From the NCBI GenBank assembly GCA_031308135.1, contig JAHLJT010009419.1:31338869-31402868 (forward strand): 64,000 nucleotides of DNA. The letters run 5' to 3'. The first letter of the stretch is position 1; each line of letters begins with the position of its first letter. Under the pieces are notes generated by a model. It saw only the letters and a list, made by a program, of their open reading frames with translations, did not search any database and was not told the DNA's origin. Below, in pieces: positions 1 to 11,500 of this stretch. The translations under genes were made by a program, and so were the position numbers. Source of the DNA: Acheta domesticus (Eukaryota > Arthropoda > Insecta > Orthoptera > Gryllidae).

Positions 1-633
1 AATTGTATCTTGTATGTTCGCGCGTGCGTAAACATTTTTAGCCTCTGAGTAAGGAAATAATTACATTTATTCGTGATCGTATCCAAGGTGGCTCAAACTT
101 ACATAGTATTCGGACATGTAAGTTCATTTTACAACACCAGTCCAGAAATGAACAGAAAATACTTTTGTTTCTAGTACTCAAAGTACTTTAGGTACTCTTG
201 CCAACATCAATCTTATTGAAAGATACTATTTGCAACACCACGTTCAACTGTTTTATCCATGACCATCACCAAAATCATTTAAGTAACTCTTATATTTTTA
301 AGAAGTAAACGCTTAAATTTTTCGTTTATTTGTGAAAAATACGCTAAGAGAACGTTCTCTGTAAGAACATTTTTCTCCAATTTCTCTCATTGAAAAAATA
401 TTATTTTTCATATTGTTCCTTAGATTTTCATGGCAATAAATCGGAAGTATCGATGTAGCCCATTTCAAAAATGTGGTGGATTTTTAAATAAATTGTTGAT
501 AATAGCGTTTTCCTCGATTCCAAATGTTACATAATGACCTTCTCAATCCACATTCAACTCTCACTCAACAATTAGAAAACAAAATACGGTCAAATCCCCG
601 AACGAAAAAGTCCGTAGTATGTTCTAGTGATAC
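1..633. other. A+T-rich unique DNA
   Basis: Background sequence with short A and T runs. I see no open frame, RNA gene or repeat that I can support here. Confidence 0.6.
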
Positions 634-1035
634 TCAATGAAATTTGTATATCATACAAAAAAATGTCACAAAATTAAAAACTAGAATAAAATATTGAACC
701 TCACATTGCAAAATTGACTTTTCAAGACACGCTAAGATTCCTAGACGTAGCCTATCGACCTCGTCCATCTTGTCATTGAAACATCTACTTTCTTGCCTTA
801 TGAAGTAAATTATTACTCTTTCCATCTGACTCTGCAAGTATGTTCCTACTAAAATAACGTAGAAAATATAGTATTTCAGGACACTCACTGCCACCTGTGT
901 TACAATCTCGTGTGCGAGTACAGAGTGGGTTCTAGTGCAAAGTTGTGAGAGTACAGACATAAGCGGCGAGAGAGCGATGGTGAAGGAAATATATTGACGC
1001 AAACTGCGCAGTGAGGGAATTCTGACGACCGCCAT
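634..1035 (-). CDS. hypothetical 133-residue open frame, possibly an exon
   Basis: An uninterrupted minus-strand frame of 133 codons starting with ATG at 1035. It is not low-complexity and has mixed codon use, which is unusual in this window. The product would contain a hydrophobic stretch around residues 48-68 (ending near YYIFYVILVGTYLQ), then a charged segment (NDKMDEVDRLRLG) and a second hydrophobic stretch near the C-terminus. After the charged segment, near + position 710, the minus strand carries a GTGAGG that could be a splice donor, so the real coding part might stop there. The membrane-segment and charged-loop layout would suit an insect chemoreceptor-type protein, but I recognise no family motif and do not assign one. 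It could equally be a chance frame. Confidence 0.18.
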   Translation of the reverse strand: MAVVRIPSLRSLRQYISFTIALSPLMSVLSQLCTRTHSVLAHEIVTQVAVSVLKYYIFYVILVGTYLQSQMERVIIYFIRQESRCFNDKMDEVDRLRLGILACLEKSILQCEVQYFILVFNFVTFFCMIYKFH

Positions 1036-1100
1036 TATAATCCCGTGATCAGCATCATTCGACGTAGGGCTTAAACAGAAATGGAAAACAAAAGTTTCGA

Positions 1101-1615
1101 GATGGGAAAGAACGGGTATCGAGCAACGAGAGAATAGTGGTGAGATGGCGACACCAAGGAAGGCGACAAGGGAAGTGTGGGAGTAAGAAACGACGGCAAT
1201 GAGACAAGGTCGAGCTCACAAAGGGGAAGGACGGGAACGAGAGCAACGAGAGAACAGAGGTGAGGAGATTATACCAACGAAAGTGACATGAGAAGCGGGG
1301 GTAGCGGAGTACGAAACAATGGCTGAGTCAGCCCCGTGGCCGATATTGCTAAGGCAGTAGTGCCGTAGTGGTGTTGGACCGTGGGGTCGCGGGTTCGAGT
1401 CCCGATTCGGGCATGGTTGTATGTGTTCGTCCATTCACCCCCTATCATCACCATATAGTTTCATCCTCATACCATAACGTTACATCCAATAGTGGTCGCT
1501 AATCACCTAGTAGTTGATGCGACCTAAAATAAGCAAAAAACTTAAAAAACGATGGCGGTGAGGCAGTACGATCGATCTCACGAAGGGGAAGAACGGGAAC
1601 GAGAGCAACGAGCGT
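1101..1615. repeat. about 119-bp tandem repeat, interrupted by a SINE
   Basis: A G+A-rich unit containing GGGAAAGAACGGG-type and GAGCAACGAGAGAA-type motifs recurs at about 1101, 1220 and 1582. The first two copies are offset by about 119 bp. The second copy is split by the SINE at 1324-1546; without it, the third copy falls about 128 bp after the second. Copies differ by scattered substitutions. The third copy runs directly into the CpG-rich island that follows. Confidence 0.7.
1324..1546 (+). mobile_element. tRNA-derived SINE (family A)
   Basis: A roughly 223-bp element with polymerase III promoter features. An A-box-like TGCCGTAGTGG lies at 1361-1371 and a near-perfect B box GGTTCGAGTCC at 1392-1402, followed by a unique body and an A-rich tail ending at about 1546. 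It is flanked by 10-bp direct repeats differing at one base (AAACAATGGC at 1314-1323 and AAACGATGGC at 1547-1556), as expected for target-site duplications. The A-to-B box spacing is shorter than in a functional tRNA and the anticodon arm does not fold, so this is a retroposon and not a tRNA gene. It lies inside the 119-bp tandem repeat, so the empty-site sequence can be inferred from neighbouring copies. Confidence 0.75.
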
Positions 1616-1975
1616 CCGTCAGTGAGGGCGCCACAGAGTCGCCCATGAGAGGGCGGTAAAGGGCCGGAGCGGAGGGCGGGCGTGGGTGCCTGCGGGCGCT
1701 CGCCGCAGCCTCGCGGCCACGCGTCTCCGGGGCCGTCGCTGTTGCCGAGGGATTCAATTTAAATCGAAGCGGCGCGGCGGTGGGCGGCGCGCTGCCGCAG
1801 GCGCCTTCGCGTCTCACCGCAGGATCGTCGATAATGGCGCTAATTAAAACGCCGAGGGCGGAAAGGAGGACGGCGCCGGCGAGGGCGACGCGGGCCTGCT
1901 AATGGCGCTGGATGCGACCGGGGGAGAAGGACGCCAACGGGAGATCCGGCCGTTTTCGAAAATTTCGCAGAGTGC
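1610..1975. promoter_or_regulatory. CpG-rich island with TAATGGCGCT repeats
   Basis: A sharply bounded stretch dense in CpG. The 10-mer TAATGGCGCT occurs twice (1832-1841 and 1900-1909), the first directly followed by AATTAAAA. TAAT cores are the classic homeodomain recognition sequence. No convincing coding frame is present; the minus frame at 1578-1817 is an Ala/Arg/Pro-rich by-product of composition. I infer a regulatory element or an unannotated promoter, orientation unknown. Confidence 0.45.
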
Positions 1976-1979
1976 TCAT

Positions 1980-3150
1980 GCGGCAACTATGAAAGCGATG
2001 ACGTCCTGCTTTCATTGGGAAAAGGATTATCGTGGGTAGTTGGTGGATTATTAGGGAATACAATAAACCTGTTGTGAAACCTGGAAATGAATACTAAACC
2101 AATTTCTAATGACACTTCTTAGTATTTCAGTTATAAATCTTATCTACCAATAAGTTTATTGTAATCGTAAATTATGAATTTGGTGCCTTTTGATTAGCTC
2201 ACGCCAAGTCGGATTAGTAGGGCATGGTGGTGGTGGAATAGAGGCAACGAATGAGAGAAAGAGTGAGACATTTACTAAGAGTGAGAGCTGAAGGATATTT
2301 TTATGCCTGGAACGAATCCACCCTCTTCGACTGCCTTTTCTCAAATATAAAGAAACTTCATTTCCTTCGTTTAGGTTGGTATTCATTTTTTGCTAATTTT
2401 CCCTCTCATACGCTCTTCTTCCCCTCTCTCTTCCCTCTTTATTTCTCTCTTTCCCAATGCAGTTGCAAAAAGGTTTCTTTCGTGTACAAATAAAGACGTA
2501 TAAATATGTATTTACCAATCTATTATTATTGAAATTTGTCACTAAGAAAATATAAAGAAATGGGCTTTATTGAGCTCTATATTTCACATTTGTTAAGATA
2601 GATAAAGGAAAATAAAAATTAAAATCTATTGAACTATCAAGAAAGAAAATCGGTACATTTGGAAATACCTCAAAATGTTTGTTCCTTGTAAGGAAATTAA
2701 AATTGAATTATCTAAAAATTAATTTTGAATTACATGATATAAAAATGAGAATTTTAAATTGAAATTATTCAGCGTATTCTTGAAGTAAACGATTTTTCAC
2801 AAAACATTAAAATAATAAAATTTCTACTTTCATCTTATTTTAAAATGTTCATCTAATTACACTGAAACATTTTAGGCTTAACTTTCAGCAGTCATTTAAA
2901 ATTGTTACTCTTGAACTGTTTAAATTTCTCATCAGCAGTGGCAATAAGTAATAAAAGTATTTTCACTCATATAATCAACTTAGGATAATTAAACGACATT
3001 AATATGGGGAGTTTCCAAGAAGTGAGAGTGCATATTAAAGAATCTCTGGTTTTCTATTAAAACTCACGTTTGTAAACATTCTTCTTCGTGGAGGGCTTCC
3101 CAGTTGAGTCTTTTCTTTTCTTTCCCGATCCTTTATAACTTCACAGAAAA
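1980..3150. other. A+T-rich unique DNA
   Basis: Non-repetitive A+T-rich sequence. It includes a pyrimidine-rich run (CTCTC/TTCC type) at about 2398-2455. I see no supported gene. Confidence 0.55.
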
Positions 3151-3169
3151 TAATTTGAAATGACGAATC

Positions 3170-3420
3170 CTCTTCAGCAAAAAAGTGGATTCCGAAAATG
3201 GACTTTTCCTCGGAAGCGACGTCTTGCAAAAGCCACCCGGCCACGCGGCCGAAGATTCCGCGAAGGAATTCGGGGCCTCTCAGTCACTCCGCGGCGCCGC
3301 ACCCGCGCTCTGGAGGCGGTGTTTGTAAACTTCGCGGGCGGACGAGGAAGGGCTTCGGAGAGGAGTTCTCTGCGTTTAAAAAGCTTCCCCGTTTCAGCTA
3401 ATTGGCAAGTGGTCCCGACA
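3170..3420. promoter_or_regulatory. short CpG-rich island
   Basis: About 250 bp of CpG-dense sequence in an A+T-rich setting. Frames are open on both strands (3160-3549 +, 3174-3491 -), which is expected of such composition. They code Arg/Pro/Ser-rich peptides without a recognisable domain. A GTTTGTAAAC at 3319-3328 resembles a forkhead-type site and is palindromic. I infer a regulatory element. Confidence 0.4.
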
Positions 3421-3549
3421 TCTGGAACTGCGGGCTGTAAGCACTTCAGTTTTTGCTCCAACTTTTGCACTCCATTTCCTCCCCACTCCACACCTCTCCG
3501 ACGTCTACCTCATCGAGTCCTCCACCCCGTTCTGCCTCCAACTAATTAG

Positions 3550-5080
3550 CATTCGTTCCCGAAGAATTTTATTTGCGTCTGTTACCTGGTGGAGAGGACT
3601 AAGTCGAACACTTGTGACGATTTCTTCTCTGCGCACGAAGATACTTGTGATTCAATCGAGAGTTTCTCCTTTGATTATTGTTTCTTGTTTGACAATATGC
3701 CTACAAGAACTTAAAATACTAAGGACTTTCAATTCTAAGAGCTTACTTGTTGTAATTCGAAATCCGTCAAGAAATTTAAAGGAGTGACGGAAACTTTATT
3801 TCGTGTATTTTTCAATGCCATGGATATATTTGCTCATTCACAGAATAAATTTAAATACATATTCCATTTCAGACGTAAAAAATTTATTAGCGTGACCGTG
3901 TTGCCACAATTTCACATTATCAATCGTCAAGATGTACAGCTAATTGATGTATATTTTAGCACAGAAACATATCTAATTTGATGTGTATTTCTCTTTTCTT
4001 GTTGAGAATCTTTTTAGGGTGAAATATTGAATGAAGATCGGAGGTCTAAGCAAAAAGTAATCAACTTCCTTATTTTGCTAATAATAAAAAGATATGATAT
4101 AAAATTTGAAAATAAAGGAATCTTTCACACTGCAACAAACGCGCGCAGGTCACAATACAAACAACATGAACAGTAATTTATGTGTTAATATTTTTTAAAA
4201 TTATAAATCGTATTTTTTCCACTTTGCGAGTCATCTCTTTGATAGACAAATTCACGACGAGTGAAATTTTTTTAAATTACGAATTGTATAATGTTGGGTA
4301 TTTTGTGAGAATTCATGGTAATTTATTAGTATGAATATTTTACTGCAAAATTGTGTCAAAATGTATAATGAAAATGTTCGTAAATCATTTACCTTACAAT
4401 GTTTCATTGGCTCATGAATGATCTTTGCGGGAGAGCAAATACGTGTATTGAAAATCGAGTAAAACGGCATGTATAAAATAAAAAGTATTTGTTTTCTCAT
4501 ACCTTCCAGATCTAAGAGAATGAGTGGAGAAAATCCGGCACGAATAGTACAGCGAGCGGCGATATTCTAAATTTCTTTATCACTCGGAACAGTGCACGCA
4601 GTTTAAAACAATTTTCACTAATACATCAAAGAATACAAAAATTATACTGTGAAATTGAAGCACTCATTAGAAGTTCTCTCGCTCAAAAAAATTCAATTAC
4701 TGGGATATTTAAAAAAATGACAGAACATAAAGATAATAGTACAAATAAAAGACAAAAGGGGAAAATAATTTTTTGTATTGTCGCCATTTAAAAGATATCT
4801 ATTCAAAACCCAAAGAAAATAACTACTAAATTTAGAGACGAGAGATGAAACATATGAATCACAAAGTGAATTAATTTAATAACTTCCAGGACGTTTCAGT
4901 ACTTATTTTTTTCCTTTTCATTATAAAACCATGTTAGAACTTCAAAGTATGTACTTAAAAACACAAGGCTGGCATGCAACAAAATACGTATCCTTCGCTC
5001 ACATTTTTTCTCCTCTCCTCGCTCAATAAATTTTTTGTACTTTCTCTTTTCTTTTTTCAGTGCATGAACTGTATGCTTAT
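3550..5080. other. A+T-rich unique DNA
   Basis: Non-repetitive A+T-rich sequence with only small chance frames. No feature is supported. Confidence 0.55.
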
Positions 5081-5299
5081 TCGGTCTGCGGGCCGATCAC
5101 ATAGAGAAAATGAGAGAGGCCAGCAACGAACAGTAGAGAATGGAAGTCAGCCATCTCCCACTTGGGGAAATACACAATTGCTCCGTCTTTGCGGGTGACT
5201 GCAGAAACTTCCAGAATGAGAATAGTTATTGAAAGCACCGGTTCGGAGGAAGTCATAACACTAACGGGGTCGTAGCAATAACCGCCTAGTCCTGAAGGC

Positions 5300-5815
5300 G
5301 AGTCAGCGCTTGGAACCGTGGCTGCGGGGGAGGGGGGGGGCAAGAGTTGCTGCGCGCTCGTCAGCTGCGGCTTATTGCTCTAGCAGCCGCCAGAGAGCCC
5401 GTTGCCATCCCTGCGCCCCATCTCTTCGTTCCCGTCCGCGACCTGCTTTAGACATGAACCCCGTCCCACCCTGTCCCGCCCTCTCCCCCCCAACTCCACC
5501 TCGCTCCCTGGCCCCGTCCGCCACGCCCGCACCCCCCATCCAGGCTTTCCCAGCGACCAAACCAAGCTCAACTCGGAACCCTCCCATATCCACTCCGCGC
5601 CCCGTTCGCTCGACCAGCGTCTCCACTCCAATCCTGCCGCCTCTCTCGTCGTGTCCCTCTCTCTGTTTTCGTTTGGCTCCACTGCCCCGCGTCCATGATC
5701 CGCTCGCGCCCTTTCTACACCGTTCCCCTTGCTCCTCTACGGCTGCGTTGACGTTCCGTCCCCCACTGGCATCCGATCCGCAAGCGTGCTGCCTCCACTC
5801 GGCGCCGCGTTCCTG
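5300..5815. repeat. C-rich strand-asymmetric low-complexity tract
   Basis: The + strand is dominated by CCC/CTCC/CCCGC runs with very few G tracts, over about 500 bp. Frames of up to 168 codons are open on both strands only because stop codons are rare in this composition, and the predicted peptides are Pro/Ser/Arg-rich. Degenerate repetition is visible but no fixed period. It ends abruptly at about 5815 in A+T-rich DNA. Confidence 0.65.
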
Positions 5816-5891
5816 ATCAAATGAAAAAACATTTTTCAAATATCTTTATTTTTCTAAAATAATTATTTTCTAAATTAATTTTTTCGTTTTC

Positions 5892-5893
<2 letters not shown>

Positions 5894-5921
<28 letters not shown>
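5894..5921. repeat. poly(T) run, 28 nt
   Basis: Twenty-eight consecutive T residues. Read on the minus strand this is a poly(A) run, so it may be the tail of an unrecognised retroposon inserted between two C-rich tracts. Confidence 0.8.
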
Positions 5922-5925
<4 letters not shown>

Positions 5926-6002
5926 AAAATTCTGGCCCTCAAGAAAATGTGCGCAGATAAATTTCTTTCCCCACACGTCATACACAGTTTTTTACTGTTT
6001 TT

Positions 6003-6026
6003 TGACTAAATAAATAAATAAATAGA
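6003..6026. repeat. (AAAT)n microsatellite
   Basis: About five tandem AAAT-type tetramers directly before a C-rich tract. It could be an independent microsatellite or the simple tail of a retroposon. Confidence 0.65.
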
Positions 6027-6029
6027 TCC

Positions 6030-6500
6030 CGCCACTCCCACTAGCCGCCCCATGCCCCATACTTTACCTCGCGCAATATCCCTCACCATCACCCGCATCC
6101 TACCCTATACCTACCTTAGAAAGTACCCCGAATCCCGCTCCGCACCCCTCCCTGTTCTGCTCCCCGCCACCCCTCTCTCCACCCCGTCCCGCACCTCGAC
6201 TCGTACCCGTCCTCGTACTCAACCACTCATCTCGCCCCCCATCCTGCCTTGGACCCCTCCCCGCACCCAGCCCTACACCCCGCCCCGACGCCTCACTTCG
6301 CACCCCGCCCCGCACCCCACCATCACACGCCACTACTACACCCCACCACACCGGGCCGCGCAGCTTGCTCCACATCGTACCTCGCAATGTACCCCGCCCC
6401 GCACCCCACTACCACACCCCGCCACGCACCTTGCTCCATACCCCGCTTTGTCACGGCCCCACGCTCTGCACCCGCACCGTGTCTCGAGCGCGGTGAACCA
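6030..6500. repeat. C-rich low-complexity tract with CCCCGCACCCC-type units
   Basis: The + strand is C-rich with many CpG; motifs CACCCCGCCCCGCACC and CACCACACC recur. Predicted peptides (up to 192 residues) are Pro/Thr/His-rich repeats and are not taken as genes. The CCCCGCACC-type unit is the same one that forms the ordered array near 57.06 kb. Confidence 0.6.
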
Positions 6501-6509
6501 CTGTGCGCA

Positions 6510-7342
6510 GTCCACTAAATTCACTGACCCGGCGAAAAGTGGAAGAACTCGCTTTGTGCCGAAGGCTTTTACGCTGTCATGGGCAGTAGATTTAATTTAT
6601 TTCAAGACCAAGTTATCACAATTCTCATAATATAAAATTAAATAGTAAGTGATCTAAATAGTCCTACATGAGCATTGTTTCCTTCTAGAGAGTTGAAATT
6701 ACATTAAAATTAGCATTCTTTTGAAGAAAATTCGTTTTCACCATTTACTTCGATTATTTGCCTACATTTCTTTGTAATAAATTAGACATTTTGTGGAAAG
6801 TACAAGTGACTTATGTAGTGAGAGAGTGAAGATTTTAAAAATTACATAGATTAGAAAATTAAATTAATTTTATTCATATAAATGTCTCAATTAATTAGAG
6901 GTTTCCGAAATAAATCTAATTTAATTACAGGAAATAGATCGTTTTAAGACAAAATTGAAGGGTATTATTCTGTTAACAATACCATGACCATCATTCTCAT
7001 TTAAAAAACGCGCATACAATAACTGTTCCCGTCATTTAAGAATTTATTTGATCGATTTGTTATATATGGCCCAATAGACAAGACAACTATTTTCCTGAGA
7101 GCAATAATTTGTAAATTAACAAAGAAGATTCAATAAAAAAATCTGAAATTAATAGTCAAAAGTTTATTTACAAATGTGGATGAAAAGTTAATGAAAAGTG
7201 ACATTGAAAATTACGCCTTTGTATTACCTGACCGGTTTTTATGATTTAATTGAATTGAATACCCATAAAGGAAATAGGATGTGTAGTAACAACTTAATTT
7301 CAACTTTATTATTATAACGTAACAACTGCGTAATTTCAACGT

Positions 7343-7345
<3 letters not shown>
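6510..7345. other. A+T-rich unique DNA
   Basis: Non-repetitive A+T-rich sequence; nothing supported. Confidence 0.55.

Positions 7346-7394
<49 letters not shown>
7346..7394. repeat. (TA)n microsatellite
   Basis: Forty-nine nucleotides of uninterrupted alternating T and A, self-complementary and therefore able to extrude a cruciform. Confidence 0.95.
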
Positions 7395-7398
<4 letters not shown>

Positions 7399-8690
7399 AT
7401 CATGACACGACAAAGAATTCGACAAAATATTCTACAATTAGCAATTAAGAATTAAAAGTAAAAATATTATCAATGAACAATCATAAAATGTATGTAACCT
7501 ACTTGAAACTGTTTTTTTTCTACTTGTCATACTTCAAAAAAAAATATTCTACAGTATCAACATGAAACTTTCGAGTAGGAAATTACGGAGCTGTAACAGA
7601 TTTTTTAAACGAAACTATTATGTATAGTCAATTTCAATAAATTTAAGAAACTTATCTAATCTAGTGTCGAATCTTACATAAAGATCTAACAATAACAGTT
7701 TCATTGTATCGAATGTTATATTGTATTCATCGATATTTGACATTCAGAAACATAAAAAGTTCTTACACTGTGTTTTTGTCCATATTTTTCATACATATAT
7801 TTAAATTGAATTCTTCTTACGGCACGAACCACTGATCAATAAGAAATGATGTTCCTCTGAGATACTGCTAAAGGTTGCGACCATCAGAGGCTTCGCGGGT
7901 TCTTATCGCGAGGCCCACACTCTGGTGACTCATCTCCAGTACTAAACCGAGCGAGGCCACTGCCCTCTATCAGAAAATCCGCTTTCGAGCGAAAAGCTTC
8001 TCTTCCGAGGAGACAAGAAAGCTGTTTAACGCACAGCGGGACGGAAAGGCGAAGTGCCCCGTGATGAAGATGAAGTTCCCCTTTACAATCTGAAGAGTAC
8101 CTGTCACCAGAGCAACGCAATTCGCTTTATGATGGCGTGAAGGATTCTACTTTTCATCTCAGACAAGGAAAACAATTCTCTGGTTGAAAATAATTTTTTA
8201 AGCATGTGGTGCTAATATGAAACTGATACTTTACAAAAGAAAAAAGTTGTAATTGCTGAAATATGACAATACCTCACATTTGCCATTTGTTAAATCTTTC
8301 ACTTGCCTTCGTGTATGACCAATGACTTTCTGGGTTCCTCTAACAAAATTTGCCTAGAGATATATTTTTAATAAGAAAACATATGAAAAAAATTGATTAA
8401 ATTGAAAAAAACTGATGAAATTAAAAGCGACAAAAATGGAGAATGAAACATATAGAAAGGCTAATGTGTTTTATACGAATGTACAAAAATTACTAATTCA
8501 TATCAGTCTGTCAAACAAAGTGAAGAAAGTGCACATGTAAAGGTCAATTATACCAGTATATCATTGTTGTTATGAGTTTGATATTGTAGTTATTTTGATG
8601 AAACATTATTTTATGTAGAATTGTATTTTTCAGAATAAATAGGGTAACTAGTAGTGCTCCAGCAGTGGACAGACTTCATTCTTAGTCTGG
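7395..8690. other. mostly A+T-rich DNA with a G+C-balanced patch
   Basis: At 7860-8140 composition becomes balanced and non-repetitive. A 78-codon minus frame (7884-8120) is present but shows no recognisable motif. The patch could be a conserved non-coding element or an old exon. The rest is A+T-rich with nothing supported. Confidence 0.4.
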
Positions 8691-9720
8691 ACGAGCTTTT
8701 GGGTAATATCCCACTTTCTTCCCGGCTGGTATCTATCGGGACCCTAAAACATTTTTCACATATTCTGAATTTTCCGATCTCCTAATAGTAAAACTGACAT
8801 ACCTTTAAGAATATTGTAGAAGAGTAAAACATAGTTCTATATGCAATTTTTCATTCCAAAATTCGGAGGCGTTCTTGAAAAAATATAGTTTGAGAATTTT
8901 GAAATGCGTAATTTTGAGTTAATTTTCTGATAAAATTAAAGTTATCAAGGAATTTCAAAACAAATCATTTGAAGCATTTGCAGGCACAAATTTAATATCT
9001 ATGTAAATGCGAAGAGGCCGATAATGCAACTGTTACGGTGTGAGAGACACAAAAAAATTGTAATTAAAAAAACAAAAGAATTCATCAAAATGACGTTTAG
9101 TAATGTTAATCAGTGTACTTAACACTGTCCATAAAAATGTTTTAAGGAAGAAAAGTAGAGCTCTTTTTAAGAAAATCTTGTTGCTTATATTTCATTCAAA
9201 AGTCCGCGAAAATTACCCACATATTAAAAACACCGCATATGATGTAAATTAAATATTTAATTTTGATGAACAGATTTCATACAGAAGAAATGTCTCTGTC
9301 TTCATGAAATGTCTTTATTGTAGCTGTAGGAAGTTGTGGAAAAACATTGATACCTTTTCAATTTTCAAAAATTCATCAAATTGACCAAAAATCACATTTG
9401 CTCCATTTTTATACGATTATTTGATATTTCCGAAAAAAATAATTCAAATATTTGGAACAATTTTTGAGAAAATATGAATCTGTTCTTGATGTTTTATGTG
9501 AAGTTCTTACTCCCAAAAATTAAATATCCGGTTCATATTCAAGGAACCACGACACTTGCCACATCAATCGGGGAATATCAATTTTGATGAGAATTCTGTA
9601 CACAGTTTACCCGCGTTGATCACAGACCAAAAGACAGACAGAGAAATAGGCAGACAATGATGGCAGGCAGACGAACAGACGTAGTTACAGACGGATGGAG
9701 AATATTTATGCTATCTTTGT
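8690..9720 (+). repeat. dispersed non-coding repeat R, copy 1
   Basis: Shares an ordered set of short motifs with the copy at 34.4-35.8 kb: AATAGTAAAAC near the start, TTTGAAGCATTTGCA-like, GGTGTGAGAGACA-like, a TGTAGGAAG...GGAAAAA motif, and near the end GACAGACAGA followed by GACG. No open frame of note. It is degenerate, so an old insertion. The family is unidentified. Confidence 0.55.
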
Positions 9721-9729
9721 AGGGTATTA

Positions 9730-10235
9730 CGTTGAATAGTAAATGGAACTAGAGGTGACACCTGAACATCAGTGGGATGTTCTATACTGTTAATGTATGT
9801 GTTGTGATGGTCGGAGTCCAGAGCGCGAACAGTCGCGTTTTGGATTTTCGCGCGAGTGATAAACTGATATAATTATTTTTGGTACAGCATTTTCTTTCAA
9901 AAGCGCGTATTTAGAAAAATCAAAATTGGCACAATGAACCATAACATGTGTTGGAACTAAAGAGTTAACTAAAACAAAACAAATGTTGAGAAATTACCAA
10001 GAAATATTCAGAATACTTAGTTTGGTAACAAACTCCAGAAAACATGCCTAAAGGGTTTTAAATATTTTTTCCACAATCGATGTGCTATCGTGATATGTAT
10101 ATTACAATTTAGCAACTGACTGACGTAATTTCTTGTCAGTTCATCTGGTGCATTCACGCCAGCAGCACAGGCTCTCCACAATGCAGACTAATAATTCATT
10201 TCTATCTATCGGCTCATCATAACTCTCCCCCCACC
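9730..10235. other. A+T-rich unique DNA
   Basis: No repeat or gene is supported. It leads into a pyrimidine-rich edge of the next island from about 10,220. Confidence 0.5.
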
Positions 10236-10660
10236 ATCTTCGCACATTCCCCCCGCCCGCATTCCTTCAGACTCATTCTTCCAGCTTCCTCCACCCTCCC
10301 CACCGCTCCTCCGAGTCGTGCGTCACCGCTCCCCATCCGCCGCGTAAAATCCCTCGCCCTCGCCCGCGGGAGCCGAGAGGCAGCCCATTATGGCGCGCAG
10401 CCACTCACAATGTGGAGCGCGGGGTCTTTGTCAGGGTGATTTTCTTGCTCCCATTCAGCCTGACACCTCCTCCACCTCCCCTCTGCCACGACGCCTTCTC
10501 TGCCACCGCCTCCGCCGCCCGCAAGTCAATGCGCCGGGCCAGGAAAGAAGCGCCGGGTCAAGGGGAGAACGGCGGATGGAGGAGCGGGTTGTGAGGGGGC
10601 GTGGCCGAGAGCTGCGCGAGAAACGAGCGGGAACGGAACGGAGCGAAGGCGGACGAGGGT
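10236..10660. promoter_or_regulatory. CpG island
   Basis: Pyrimidine-rich on its left edge and CpG-dense from about 10,320. It contains ATTATGGCGCGC at 10,388-10,399, similar to the ATAATGGCGC motif of the island at 1.8 kb. On the minus strand a GTGAGT lies next to + position 10,404, preceded by an open stretch (reading ...NGSKKITLTKTPRST), which could be the 3' edge of an exon, but no acceptor or start was found upstream. Overlapping frames on both strands are compositional. Confidence 0.45.
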
Positions 10661-11500
10661 TGGCAGAGCATGAGCTCCAGGGAACAAGAAATGGCGGTTG
10701 TTGGAGTATGTGGGGAAAACCGGAATGGGGGTAATTTGAGATGGGAAAGCGGGTGGCCTCGGGCAGCGGTTGACTTGGGGTTTTAGAGCGTTTCTACTGC
10801 TGCTGTCGTTGGCACCCGGGGACTGGAAGAGAAGGAAATGGAAGGAAAGATAGCCCTTCGTGGCCCGTTTAGAAAGTGTTGCTCCGGCCGTATGACTGGA
10901 TGGAATGAGTGGAGTAGAATCCACTGATAAAATCAGACGTCCTCTGAATTCGATTCTAGAAAATGACACTTTGGAAGATGACACAAACTCAGGGATGCCA
11001 CAAACATCAAGCAAATTTCCGGCATGTTGCTTGATTGAACTCGCAAACTCCGAATCATCGGTACGTTCGGCAGAAAGACCTCGTGAAGGGATGTGAGGCG
11101 AACCATACATTGGCTGACACAAGAATCTGAGGGAGAACCATGGCTGAGAACTGAGGGAGAGCCAACGGCTGCTCTACAGGGAACTGAGTGCTGGTATGAC
11201 GAGGGGGTAAGGCGGTGGAAAGAACGTAGCGGATGGACAAAGAGGTTTGAGGCGAGGGAGGCGGGATGATGCAGCACAAGGCTCAGCGAGAAAATAGGAT
11301 TGAAGGAAGTGCCGCGAGACAGGTCGAAGCCGAGAGGTTAAGCGGGAACGGGGATACAGTGAGGGGTGTCGAGGTCGTGACGGTCGCGGGGAATGCCAAA
11401 GCAGACGCCAGGACGTGAGAGGCGGGCGGCGGAAAGGCTGCTTCCTGTCGACAGGCGCCTATCGATTAAAAGTCGAACGCGGGCAGCCATGGAACAACGG
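10661..11500. other. purine-rich G+C-balanced DNA
   Basis: Moderately G-rich on the + strand (GGGAA, GAGGG motifs) grading out of the CpG island, with several overlapping frames of 60-198 codons, mostly on the minus strand. None shows a domain I recognise. It may be exon-containing but this cannot be shown. Confidence 0.35.

Noticed and set aside
1361..1402. A tRNA gene (A and B boxes present)
   Set aside because: The anticodon arm is too short and no cloverleaf forms; target duplications and an A-rich tail show a SINE.
10404..10520. Minus-strand exon ending at GTGAGT
   Set aside because: The frame reads well but no start codon or acceptor is found upstream before a stop; the donor has a poor exon-side context.
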